From: Cognatishimia sp. F0-27
Lineage (GTDB): Bacteria > Pseudomonadota > Alphaproteobacteria > Rhodobacterales > Rhodobacteraceae
DNA length: 64,000 bases
Assembly: GCF_020667845.1 (NCBI RefSeq)
Contig: NZ_JAFMPQ010000031.1
Span: forward strand, 1 to 64,000
Direction of reading: 5' to 3'
This document shows positions 17,601-25,103 of this stretch, piece by piece. The position numbers and the translations under genes were made by a program. Each line of letters opens with the position of its first letter. Within the stretch, counting starts at the first letter, position 1. The notes under the pieces are model-generated. The model saw only the letters and a list, made by a program, of their open reading frames with translations, was not told where the DNA came from and ran no database searches.

Positions 17601-17767
17601 AGCTCGCCAAGGAAATCAATGGCTTGAAGGGACGCTTGAGCAATCCGAAATTCGCAGAAAGCGCCCCGCCTGAGGTGGTCGAAGAAGCCAAGGCCAACCT
17701 CGCCGCCCGCGAAGAGGAAGACGCCAAACTCCGCGAAGCGCTGACCCGCCTCGCCGAAATCGGATAA
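14669..17767 (+). CDS. valS: valyl-tRNA synthetase
   Basis: The start at 14669 has AGGAG upstream and yields 1032 aa. The open frame runs farther upstream through the sRNA array, but that part is not protein-like. Class I signatures: [13 protein letters not shown] (HVGH at 52-55) and KMSK at 672-675. The CP1 editing domain, with [15 protein letters not shown], lies between them, and a C-terminal coiled coil ends the protein. Oddity: residues about 740-754 ([15 protein letters not shown]), between catalytic and anticodon-binding parts, are encoded by four 11-bp TGYGCAT repeats, so a DNA repeat appears to have been accommodated in a variable loop. Confidence 0.95.
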   Translation: MSLDKTFDAKTAEPRITAQWLETGAFRAGANRSRDESFTVMIPPPNVTGALHVGHAFNNTLQDILVRWHRMRGFDTLWQPGQDHAGIATQLQVEKKLMAEEGKRRTDLSRAEFLDRVWAWKGEYGGTIINQLQRLGCSCDWERNAFTMAGAPGDPRTGHENSPNFHDAVIKVFVDMYEKGLIYRGKRLVNWDPHFETAISDLEVENIETPGHMWHFKYPLAGGATYTYVEKDEDGNITLEEERDYISIATTRPETMLGDGAVAVNPKDERYAPIVGKFCEIPVGPKEHRRLIPIITDPYPDMDFGSGAVKITGAHDFNDYEVAKRGGIPLYRLMDTTGAMRDDGAPYAEAAAIARAVALRERELTESECDQINLVPDHLRGLDRFEARKRVVEEITAEGLAVMTTSDDPRLGLPAKKKKGEADTQESEEPLRVPLVEAKPIMQPFGDRSKVVIEPMLTDQWFVDAEKVVGPALDAVRNGDITIMPDSGEKTYYHWLENIEPWCISRQLWWGHQIPVWYYPGPEGEPYHVCAANEADALEQIGYHFPDGTDFRVVESIHEAVDLLGEDLHNLHVRNEGAIRQPTGPVIVPVWRDPDVLDTWFSSGLWPIGTLGWPEETDELKRFFPTSVLVTGFDILFFWVARMIMMQLAVTGEKPFHTVYLHQLVRDEKGKKMSKTTGNVIDPLEIVDEYGADALRFTNASMASIGGVLKLSVDRIAGYRNFGTKLWNACRFAEMNGVFDAHEMCMDCAYVVHADQTVNRWIIGETVQVRETVDQALADYRFNDAASALYAFVWGKVCDWYLEFSKPLFDAQDPEIVSETRATMAWVLDQCMILLHPFMPFVTEELWGRLGTRAKMLVHTDWPTYQASGNVDEKANTEMRWVIGVIEGVRSARAQMRVPAGLYVPMLVTEIGPDERAAWERNEALLKRLARIESLESVDEFPKGCITVPVGGATFGMPLADIIDVDAEKARLEKAMGKLAKEINGLKGRLSNPKFAESAPPEVVEEAKANLAAREEEDAKLREALTRLAEIG
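16888..16931 (+). repeat. four 11-bp TGYGCAT repeats inside valS
   Basis: Units start at 16888 (TGCGCATGAGA), 16899 (TGTGCATGGAT), 16910 (TGTGCATATGT) and 16921 (TGTGCATGCCG). The spacing is exactly 11 bp. The same arrangement occurs at 38305-38348. Confidence 0.85.
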
Positions 17768-17960
17768 GGCACGTACAGGCCGAGGGCCAGAGAGTTCAGC
17801 CGCCTCACAACCCGTGACCACATGGTGAGGATCACGGTATGACTCGGGGGCGGGTCGCCCCCAGATCGCGTTATTGCTGGGGACGACCCGCCATCCCACC
17901 AGCCCCGCCACACCAGTTGTTTGCCAATGTTGTGTGCCCCTTTGGGGCGACACCCCAGCA

Positions 17961-18113
17961 CAGCTGGGAGGCCAGCCGCCAGACCCCATCGCAGCTGGGG
18001 GGCCAGTCCCCCAGACCCCATCGCAGCTGGGGGTCCCAGCCCCCCAGACCACAGCACAGCTGGGGGGCCAGCCCCCCAGACCACAGCACAGCTGGGGGGC
18101 CAGCCCCCCAGAC
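17961..18113. repeat. 31-33-bp palindromic tandem repeat, five copies
   Basis: CAGCTGG begins at 17961, 17992, 18024, 18057 and 18089. Each unit contains GCTGGGGGGCCAGC-like self-complementary sequence, so RNA from either strand would fold strongly. The 360-bp spacer between convergent valS and the TPP-enzyme gene (17768-18127) holds nothing else recognisable. Open frames across it are periodic artefacts. Confidence 0.85.
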
Positions 18114-18114
18114 C

Positions 18115-18141
18115 CCCCGGGATATTTTCAGCCCAAAGAAA
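18115..18141. repeat. REP-like box (copy 1)
   Basis: CCCGGGATATTTTCAGCCCAAAGAA follows the tandem array and includes the stop codon of the TPP-enzyme gene. Nearly the same box, again beside a GC-rich tandem array, lies at 38188-38213. Confidence 0.6.
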
Positions 18142-19735
18142 CCAGCGCCGGTGTCATCCGGATCAGCGTCGGTCGCCCGGCTTCAAGCGCATCTGACAGC
18201 GCCCGTGCAAGCGCCTGCAGCGTCTCCGGCGTGCAGGCCTTGGCTCCGTAAGCCTCTGCCAAAGCGATAAAATCCGGATTGCGCGCCACAACGGCATTGG
18301 GCGCGATCTGCGCGCGGATCATCGCGTCCTTGATCTCGCCGAGCTCGGCATTGTCCCATACGAGAATCGGCAGCGACAGGCCCAGTTCCACCGCCGTTCC
18401 GAGCTCGGGCAGGGTGTATTGCAGACCGTAGTCGCCGAGAATGGCGACCGTCGGCAGGCCCGGTCGCGCCACCGCTCCACCAATCGCCGCAGGCAAGGCG
18501 TAGCCCAGCGTGCCAAACCCGTACGGGTGATGCCAATGCCCCGGGCGCGGCATGTCCCAGATTTCCTTGGCGGCATAGGCGAACTGAGTCATGTCGGAAT
18601 AGATCATCGCATCATCCGGCAATGCATCGCGCAAGACATCACAGATCTCGGGAATGCCCGGACGCTCTGCGGCAACCGCTGCACGCCATACGTCACGCCG
18701 GGCGACAATCTGCTGTGCGGACCACGCCGGAGCGCGGTTGTCTATGCGCGCCGCAATGGCCACCGTCACGGCCTGCAGCAACGCGCCCGCGTCGCCCTGC
18801 ACCACAAGGTCGTCCGGCGCATGACCGCTCAGCATCGCGGGATCGATGTCAATGCGCAGCATCGCAGACCGGTGTCCCAGATCCGTCCGCCAGAGGTCGC
18901 ATTCCGACAGTTCGGAGCCCACAACAATCACAAGATCCGCCTCTGCGATCACATCGGCGCTGTCGGGCCGGGCGAGGAAGGAACCAAAGAGCAAAGGATG
19001 ATCCGGTGGCACGAGGCCGCGCCCGGCATAGGTTGTAAACGCGGCCGCGCCGGTTTGATCCAGCAGTCTCGGGATCGCCGATGCCGCTCCCCTCGCGCCG
19101 CCGCCAAAAATAAACAGCGGCCTGTGCGCCGCCAACAGCCGGTCCACCACTGCCCGGATCTGCGAGTCCGATGGCCGGGGTGGGTCCGCCTTCGGGGGTG
19201 CGGCCGGAAATACCGGCGCTGGCGCGCCCAAGGCGGCGATCGGCACGTGCAACGCCCTTGGTCGTGGCCTTCCCGAAGCGACCTCGCCAAAGGCACGGTC
19301 CACGAGGCTGTAGGCCGCATCAGGCGTCAGCGCGGTTTCAGACCACGCGCAGACCGTCTCTGCCGCCGCGCGTTGATCTTTCATCTGGTGCAGCTGGCCC
19401 TTGCGCGCCGCTGTTTCGTCCAGACAGGATGCGATGGCCAGAACCGGCACACTGTCCGAATAGGCCTGCCCCAGCGCCGTGGTCGAATTCAGAAGACCCG
19501 GGCCCGTGATCAGGTAGCACACGCCCATCGCTCCGCTGGCGCGCGCATAGCCATCCGCCATGAACCCCGCCCCCTGTTCGTGACGCGCCAGAACATGGGT
19601 CAGCCCGGCCTCCTCAAGCCCACGATACATCTCGATATTGTGCACACCGGGAATGCCAAAAACCACGGAAACACCGCGCGATTTGAGCATATGGGAAATC
19701 TGGGCGCCCAGCGGGCGGTGCGTTGCGGACATCAT
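18128..19735 (-). CDS. thiamine-diphosphate-dependent decarboxylase/acetolactate synthase-like enzyme
   Basis: The 535-aa three-domain ThDP enzyme has the N-terminal catalytic Glu53 in RHEQGAGFMADGYARASG, a central domain with GGGARGAA, and a C-terminal ThDP-binding motif, GDYGLQYTLPELGTAVELG followed by WDNAELGE (about 430-465). The GDYG form resembles proteins annotated as 5-guanidino-2-oxopentanoate decarboxylase (AruI) rather than biosynthetic IlvB, and no small subunit gene is nearby. The substrate remains a guess. Its start overlaps the trkH stop by 4 bases (ATGA), an unexpected pairing. Confidence 0.8.
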   Translation of the reverse strand: MMSATHRPLGAQISHMLKSRGVSVVFGIPGVHNIEMYRGLEEAGLTHVLARHEQGAGFMADGYARASGAMGVCYLITGPGLLNSTTALGQAYSDSVPVLAIASCLDETAARKGQLHQMKDQRAAAETVCAWSETALTPDAAYSLVDRAFGEVASGRPRPRALHVPIAALGAPAPVFPAAPPKADPPRPSDSQIRAVVDRLLAAHRPLFIFGGGARGAASAIPRLLDQTGAAAFTTYAGRGLVPPDHPLLFGSFLARPDSADVIAEADLVIVVGSELSECDLWRTDLGHRSAMLRIDIDPAMLSGHAPDDLVVQGDAGALLQAVTVAIAARIDNRAPAWSAQQIVARRDVWRAAVAAERPGIPEICDVLRDALPDDAMIYSDMTQFAYAAKEIWDMPRPGHWHHPYGFGTLGYALPAAIGGAVARPGLPTVAILGDYGLQYTLPELGTAVELGLSLPILVWDNAELGEIKDAMIRAQIAPNAVVARNPDFIALAEAYGAKACTPETLQALARALSDALEAGRPTLIRMTPALVSLG

Positions 19736-21183
19736 TCTCTCCAGAAACGCGGGGTGAACAGCGCAAGAACAGCCAGAAGCTCAAGGCGCCCGGCCAGCAT
19801 CGCAAAGGACATGATCCATTTCGCGGTGTCGTTGAGTCCGGCGAAATTCCCCGAGGGGCCGATTTCCGGCCCGAGCCCGGGACCGATATTGGCAATCGCT
19901 GTCGCCGCACCCGAGACCGACGTGATGAAATCCAGCCCGGTCAGCGACAGCGCAACCGACAGCACACCGAGGCTGACCACGAACACCACAAAGAACGAGA
20001 TCACGGAACTAAGCAACAAGTCGTCAATCGGACGCCCGTCATAGCGCGGGATAAACACCCCATGCGGTGAGCGGATCCGCTTGAGCTGCACCTTGATCGA
20101 GGCAAACAGCAACTGATAGCGGAAAACCTTGACCGAGCAGGAAGTCGATCCCGCGCAGCCGCCGATCAGCCCGACAAAGAAGAAGGCAAGCACCGCAAAC
20201 GGGCCCCAGCCGCTGTAATCCTCGGAAGCGTAGCCCGTGCCTGTGAGGATCGACACCATGTTGAACAACACCCGACGCAGCGCCGGTTCCAGCGCAACAT
20301 CCGCCGACACCACCCGCCACAACAGCATGAAGAGCACCAGCACAAGCGCCGTGAGCAGGAACCCGCGGATCTGCCGGTCGTCGAACACCGCGCGCAGTTC
20401 CCGCGTGGCCGACAGTTGCACGTAGCGGACAAAGGGCAAGGCCGCGAGGATCATGAACACCACCGCGACGTATTCCACCGCCGGGCCGAACGCGCCAAAG
20501 GACGCGTCGTAATTGGCAAAACCGCCCGTCGCCAGGGTCGTCATCGCGTGCACCGTGGCGTCAAAGGTGTTCATCCCCGCAAGGATATAGGCCCCCGCAC
20601 AGGCCAGCGTGAGCGAGACATAGATCGTCGAGATCGACGAGGAAATCTGGGTGGCGCGCGGAAGGATCTTGCCGAATGTGTCAAAGCTCTCGGTCTTGAA
20701 GATCTGCATACCGCCAACGCGCAGTTCGGGCAGGAAGACCATCGCCACAACGATGATCCCGATGCCGCCGAGCCATTGCAGCAGGCCACGCCACAACAGG
20801 AGCCCTTTGGGCAGGTCTTCGAGCCCGGAAAACACGGTGCTTCCGGTGGTGGTCAGCCCCGACATCGCCTCGAAGAACGCGTCGGTATAGCTTGCCTCGG
20901 TGGCGCCAAGCACGAAGGGCAAGGCGCCAAAGATCGGCAGGGCAACCCAGACCCCCGTGGTCAGCAGGAAGGTCTGCTGGATCGTCAGCCCCTCTTGCAC
21001 GGCATTGGAACAGGCCAGGGCGATCAACCCGCCGCAGAACATGGTAATGATGGCCGACTCCAGAAAGACCGGCCATTGGCCGCGCCCTTCTGCGAGGTCG
21101 ACAAGCATGGGCAGCAACATCGTCGCGCCAAGGCACGCGACCAGCAAACCGATAACATAAGCGACGGGGCGGATGTCGTACAT
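19732..21183 (-). CDS. trkH: TrkH/KtrB-type potassium uptake membrane subunit
   Basis: The start at 21183 (MYDIRPVAYVIG) begins directly with a membrane segment; the open frame upstream is not protein-like. The 483-aa protein has the four repeated pore loops of the SKT family: TTTGSTVF, TTLATGGFAN, LTGTGYASEDY and ANIGPGLGPE. It is the K+-translocating subunit of a Trk system in the inner membrane. No trkA lies beside it. It precedes and overlaps the TPP-enzyme gene. Confidence 0.92.
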   Translation of the reverse strand: MYDIRPVAYVIGLLVACLGATMLLPMLVDLAEGRGQWPVFLESAIITMFCGGLIALACSNAVQEGLTIQQTFLLTTGVWVALPIFGALPFVLGATEASYTDAFFEAMSGLTTTGSTVFSGLEDLPKGLLLWRGLLQWLGGIGIIVVAMVFLPELRVGGMQIFKTESFDTFGKILPRATQISSSISTIYVSLTLACAGAYILAGMNTFDATVHAMTTLATGGFANYDASFGAFGPAVEYVAVVFMILAALPFVRYVQLSATRELRAVFDDRQIRGFLLTALVLVLFMLLWRVVSADVALEPALRRVLFNMVSILTGTGYASEDYSGWGPFAVLAFFFVGLIGGCAGSTSCSVKVFRYQLLFASIKVQLKRIRSPHGVFIPRYDGRPIDDLLLSSVISFFVVFVVSLGVLSVALSLTGLDFITSVSGAATAIANIGPGLGPEIGPSGNFAGLNDTAKWIMSFAMLAGRLELLAVLALFTPRFWRE

Positions 21184-21325
21184 GGGTGCAGCGTTGGCGG
21201 CGCAGGCCGCGATAGTCAAGCGCTCACCAAGCAGCGATGCGCGCTCCGGGCGGGAGTGACGACCCCGCGCCACGGGCGGTGCGCGGCCAGGCCGGCACAC
21301 CATGCGCGCCCTGCGCGGACAGCCA

Positions 21326-21365
21326 CAAAAAAGGGCGGAGACGGAGTGGCTCCGGCCCGCCCTTT
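21326..21365 (-). terminator. Rho-independent terminator of folE2
   Basis: AAAGGGCGG pairs with CCGCCCTTT around a loop with its own GGAG/CTCC complement. On the minus strand it is followed by TTTTTT. It separates folE2 from trkH. Confidence 0.8.
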
Positions 21366-21387
21366 CAAAGCAACATGGCGTCGGGCG

Positions 21388-22488
21388 TCAGCCCACGTGG
21401 AACAATGTCGAAAACAACTTCGGGTCGACGCTGTCGGACGCGAACGTGTCGCCTTCCGCGAGGATCGACACGGCGTCATGGCTGTGCAGGCTTTCCTGAT
21501 GGCTGGCCACGACGCGATAATCGCCGATCCGGGCATCGCCCTGACAGACATCGGCAAAGAGCCGGGCAGCGTCTTCGACAAAGATCGGATTGGCCGCGTT
21601 CAACTCTGCAAACGCCTGCTCGTCCTCACGCTTGACCATGACCTGCGTTTCGGTCGGAACGGCGACGCGACACATCTCGATGAGATCCTCGAACCACAGA
21701 ACCGCGTCACCCGTAAGCTCAACCGATAGACGCGCGACGGATCGCTGCGAATGCGGCGTGGCCAGCTGGCCCCGCTCCCGGCGCGCATGCTCGCTCAACT
21801 CGAGCGAACACGGGCAGGTCGAGCTGTAGACGTAATCGAGATGCATGATCTTGCGGCGCACCCCATCCCGCTCCACCAGTTCCAGCGCGATGTCGTAATA
21901 CTGGTATCCAGCGAGCCCCGAGCGCAGGCTGTCAACCTTGAGCGGGAAACGGAATGCCATGGAAATCCGTGCGTCAAAGCTTTCAAGGTCGCTCTTGTAG
22001 TCGTCCAGTGCGGCCTCGATCACCTCGAAGCTGAAGGTCTTGTCGGAATGCGCATAGAAGCTGCGCATGATCCGGGACATGTTGATGCCTTTCTTGTCCG
22101 CCTCAAGGCTGACGGTGCCCGTCACGCTGGTTTCAAGGGTCACATCGCCATTGTCGCGTGTGTGATACTGGATCGGCAGGCGGAAATTGGAAATCCCCAC
22201 ATGCTGGATCGCGCGGTTTGCTCCCTTGATGAGGCTTGAGGGGCCGTTCTGAAGATCAGGCAGCGTGCTCTTGTAACCCGGATCGACGGAAAATCCCTCG
22301 GGATAGACGCGCTTGAGCGCCGGGTAGGGCTCCGGATCGGCGTCGGGCGTGAGCCGCACCAGCGCCGGGTCAAGCTCTGCAATCTCCGCGTCATGAGCCT
22401 TGCCAGTCCAGCGGCGCAGCAGCGCAAGCGCCTCTTCGGCCTCTTCGCGGCTGGGTTTGCGGTCGATCTCGGGCGTATGGATATTCAT
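21388..22488 (-). CDS. folE2: GTP cyclohydrolase I type 2
   Basis: The start at 22488 (MNIHTPEIDRKP) has GAGGGG upstream and gives 366 aa. The GCYH-IB signature is clear: LPDLQNGPSSLIKGANRAI, the metal-binding STCPCS with Cys225/Cys227, and LEL-SEHARRERGQLATPHS. It makes dihydroneopterin triphosphate from GTP for folate. The type 2 enzyme uses several metals and is often kept for zinc limitation. I see no clear Zur box upstream. Confidence 0.93.
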   Translation of the reverse strand: MNIHTPEIDRKPSREEAEEALALLRRWTGKAHDAEIAELDPALVRLTPDADPEPYPALKRVYPEGFSVDPGYKSTLPDLQNGPSSLIKGANRAIQHVGISNFRLPIQYHTRDNGDVTLETSVTGTVSLEADKKGINMSRIMRSFYAHSDKTFSFEVIEAALDDYKSDLESFDARISMAFRFPLKVDSLRSGLAGYQYYDIALELVERDGVRRKIMHLDYVYSSTCPCSLELSEHARRERGQLATPHSQRSVARLSVELTGDAVLWFEDLIEMCRVAVPTETQVMVKREDEQAFAELNAANPIFVEDAARLFADVCQGDARIGDYRVVASHQESLHSHDAVSILAEGDTFASDSVDPKLFSTLFHVG

Positions 22489-22608
22489 CAGGGTGGTCCC
22501 CTCACCAGTAGTGCGTGGATCTAACGTAGGTACGAAAGCCGCCAAATCCATTCTCGCAAAGTAATACGCCCCACAACGGGAAATAGATTAAACTTCGCTC
22601 ACCTTTTC

Positions 22609-23811
22609 TCAGACCGCCTCCAGAGCGCCGAGCACATCGGCCACAAGATCACGCGGATCCTCGATCCCGACGGAAAGGCGGATCAGCCCGTCCGTGATGC
22701 CAAGCGCGCTGCGCTGCGCGTCGGAAAGCCGTTGATGCGTGGTTGTCGCCGGGTGGGTTGCGATGGATTTCGCGTCGCCGAGATTGTTGGAGATGATCAC
22801 CATCTCCAGCGCGTTGAGGAAGCGGAACGCGGCCGCTTTCCCGCCGATGATGTCAAAGGCAATCATCGTGCCGCCACAGCCCATCTGCTGCTCCGCCAGC
22901 GCGTGCTGCGCATGGCTGGGCAATCCCGGATAGATCGTGCGGCACAGCTTGTCATGCCCATCAAGCGCCGCGGCAAGCGCCTCGGCGGCCTCGGTCTGCG
23001 CCCTCACGCGCAGATCGACCGTTTCAAGACCCTTGAGCATGACCCACGCGTTGAACGGGCTCATCGAGCCGCCGGTATGCTTCATGTAGGGCTCGACCAC
23101 GCCGCGGATATGCTCGCGCGTGCCAAGGATCACGCCACCAAGGCAGCGCCCCTGCCCATCCACATGTTTGGTCGTGGAATAGATCACGAGATCCGCGCCC
23201 TGTTCGATCGCGCGGGAGTAAACAGGGGTTGAAAACACGTTGTCGATGACGACCAGAGCGCCTGCCGCATGGGCGATGCGTGCCACTGCCGCAATATCCA
23301 CAAGCTCCAGCGTCGGGTTCGACATCGATTCGAAAAATACCGCCTTTGTGTCAGGACGCACCGCTGCCTGCCACTGGTCGAGATCCGCACCATCCACAAA
23401 GGTCACCTCCACACCGTAGCGCGTCAGCACCTCTTCGAGGATATAGAGACAGGAGCCAAACAACGCCCTCGCGGAGACCACGTGATCGCCGGCCTTGAGC
23501 ATCGACGCCAGCGCGCCGTTCACCGACGCCATGCCGGACGCGCAGGCAAACCCGTCTTCGGCCCCCTCCAGAAGCGCCATGCGCTCTTCGAACATGGCGA
23601 CTGTGGGATTGCCGTAGCGCGCATAGATGAATTCATCTTCGCCCGCCTTTAGAAAACGCGCCTCAGCCGCCTCTGCCGTCTCGTAGACAAACCCCTGCGT
23701 GAGGAAAATCGCCTCGCTGACCTCGCCCCATTGGCTGCGCTTGGTGCCGCCATGGACAAGATTGGTGCGCGCTCTGCGCGCCTGCCCTGCCGCCCTGTCT
23801 TTAATCGTCAT
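22609..23811 (-). CDS. metZ: O-succinylhomoserine sulfhydrylase
   Basis: The ATG at 23811 has AAGGAG just upstream, giving 400 aa; longer starts run through the riboswitch. This is a fold-type I PLP enzyme of the Cys/Met metabolism family. The PLP lysine is Lys215 in YSTTKHVDGQGRCLGG, and ARYGNPT and NPTLELVDI are present. It converts O-succinylhomoserine and sulfide to homocysteine. The SAM-II riboswitch and terminator in its leader confirm a methionine-pathway role and supply feedback by S-adenosylmethionine. Confidence 0.93.
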   Translation of the reverse strand: MTIKDRAAGQARRARTNLVHGGTKRSQWGEVSEAIFLTQGFVYETAEAAEARFLKAGEDEFIYARYGNPTVAMFEERMALLEGAEDGFACASGMASVNGALASMLKAGDHVVSARALFGSCLYILEEVLTRYGVEVTFVDGADLDQWQAAVRPDTKAVFFESMSNPTLELVDIAAVARIAHAAGALVVIDNVFSTPVYSRAIEQGADLVIYSTTKHVDGQGRCLGGVILGTREHIRGVVEPYMKHTGGSMSPFNAWVMLKGLETVDLRVRAQTEAAEALAAALDGHDKLCRTIYPGLPSHAQHALAEQQMGCGGTMIAFDIIGGKAAAFRFLNALEMVIISNNLGDAKSIATHPATTTHQRLSDAQRSALGITDGLIRLSVGIEDPRDLVADVLGALEAV

Positions 23812-23853
23812 TTCCGTCTCTCCTTCGCGTGCGGGCAACCCCGCGCGCGCAAC

Positions 23854-23889
23854 AAAAAAGCTCCCACCGCGGTCAAGCGAAAGGAGCCC
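23854..23889 (-). terminator. intrinsic terminator downstream of SAM-II aptamer
   Basis: On the minus strand GGGCTCC pairs with GGGAGC around a loop that contains the palindrome ACCGCGGT, followed by TTTTTT. It lies 10 nt after the aptamer and 43 nt before the metZ ATG, so it fits a transcription-attenuation switch. Confidence 0.75.
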
Positions 23890-23898
23890 TTCGTCCGA

Positions 23899-23950
23899 CC
23901 TTTTAGCGGCATGTTTAACGTGGCCCGCAATCCGGTAACAAATCGCCACA
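23899..23950 (-). promoter_or_regulatory. SAM-II riboswitch (metA-type)
   Basis: The minus strand reads TGTGGCGATTTGTTACCGGA, then TTGCGGGCCACGTTAAACAT, then GCCGCTAAAAGG. P1 is GTGGC with GCCAC. The loop GATTT...ACCG.ATTGC and the 3' stretch TAAA..TG..GCTAAAAGG match the SAM-II pseudoknot core known from the Sargasso metagenome and Agrobacterium metA. It sits just upstream of metZ, the expected regulon. Confidence 0.92.
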
Positions 23951-23955
23951 TTCTT

Positions 23956-23984
23956 CGGATACGCCTGTTGCGCGACCATTTCAA
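23956..23984 (-). promoter_or_regulatory. candidate sigma-70-type promoter for riboswitch-metZ
   Basis: The minus strand has TTGAAA (23984-23979), 17 bp, then TATCCG (23961-23956). Transcription would begin a few bases before the riboswitch P1 stem, exactly where expected. Confidence 0.45.
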
Positions 23985-24074
23985 GAGCGTCACGCAGACG
24001 TAACGAAAGCTTCACCAATCGGTCGCAGCCTATAGGCATACCACGCGCAACCGGAAGAAAGGCGGAGCGGACCC

Positions 24075-25016
24075 ATGCCAATGATCGCAATCGAAGCAAC
24101 CAGCGGCACGCCCCGTCTGCATGGCCAGGCGACGGGATTGGGTCAGGCATTGCACCGCGCGTTGCGCGCTGACCCCGGTCCGATCACGGTCATGATCCAC
24201 GGCTACAAGTATCAGCCCGGCAATCCCGACCACTGCCCCTTCAATGCGATTCTCGCGCTCAGCCCGGAGCGCGTCGGCAAGCGGATTGTGAGCTGGCCCA
24301 AACGGCTCGGCTTGCGCGGCCAGTATGGCGAGGGGCTCGGCATCGCTTTCGGCTGGCAGGCGCGCGGCAGCGTGTGGCGCGCCTATGACGAGGCCCACAC
24401 CGCGGGCACCGTGCTGGGGGAGTTGCTTCACCGGTTGCACAAAATGGCTCCGGACCGCCCGGTGCGGCTTGTCGCGCATTCCATGGGCGCGCGCGTGGCG
24501 CTTCGCGCGCTGTGTCTTGCGCCGCAACGCCAAACAAGCACCGTGATTCTGATGGCCGCTGCCGAATATGCCCACGCGGCGGAGACGGCCCTCCACAGTC
24601 CGGGCGGGCGTGGATGCCAGGTGCTCAACGTCACATCGCGGGAAAACGACCTGTTTGATTTCATGCTCGAACGCACGGTGCGTGCGCCGCGGCGCGGCGA
24701 CCCGGTGCTGGGCCGTGTTGTACAGGATCCGACCCGCCTGCCCGGGCTGACCACGCTTCAGATTGACCACCCCGAAACGCTCGACGTGCTGCGCCGGGCC
24801 GGCTACCCGCTGGCCTTGCCCGAACGCCGGATCTGTCACTGGTCGCCCTATCTGCGTGTCGGGATCTTTCCCCTGTATCGCGCGGTTCTGGCCGGGCGGC
24901 TTGATCCGGCCACCCTTGCCCCCCATCTGCCCGACCGGACAGAGTCGCGTTGGTCGCGCTTTTCGCCAAGGCCGATTTGGCCCGCAAATCGGGCTTTCCC
25001 CGCGAATCGTGTCTGA
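24075..25016 (+). CDS. alpha/beta-hydrolase-fold protein
   Basis: The 313-aa protein has an alpha/beta-hydrolase core: the oxyanion-region motif IHGYKYQPG (41-49) and a nucleophile elbow AHSMGARV with Ser136, followed by LMAAAEY. No signal peptide is evident. The C-terminal 30 residues are basic and low in complexity. It is divergent from metZ and lies 87 bp before the Kef-type antiporter. Substrate and pathway cannot be read from the sequence. Confidence 0.7.
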   Translation: MPMIAIEATSGTPRLHGQATGLGQALHRALRADPGPITVMIHGYKYQPGNPDHCPFNAILALSPERVGKRIVSWPKRLGLRGQYGEGLGIAFGWQARGSVWRAYDEAHTAGTVLGELLHRLHKMAPDRPVRLVAHSMGARVALRALCLAPQRQTSTVILMAAAEYAHAAETALHSPGGRGCQVLNVTSRENDLFDFMLERTVRAPRRGDPVLGRVVQDPTRLPGLTTLQIDHPETLDVLRRAGYPLALPERRICHWSPYLRVGIFPLYRAVLAGRLDPATLAPHLPDRTESRWSRFSPRPIWPANRAFPANRV

Positions 25017-25103
25017 CAGCCGCCACGCGCGGTTGCGCTGCCGCGCACGCCCCCGCATCATGGCAGGAGGCAGGACGCATTTCGCGGCAGGATACAGGCA
25101 CAG

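Noticed and set aside
17839-18270. Repeat-encoded proteins with 11-residue periods
   Set aside because: They arise from the 31-33-bp GC-rich tandem array; periods of 31 and 32 would break any one frame.
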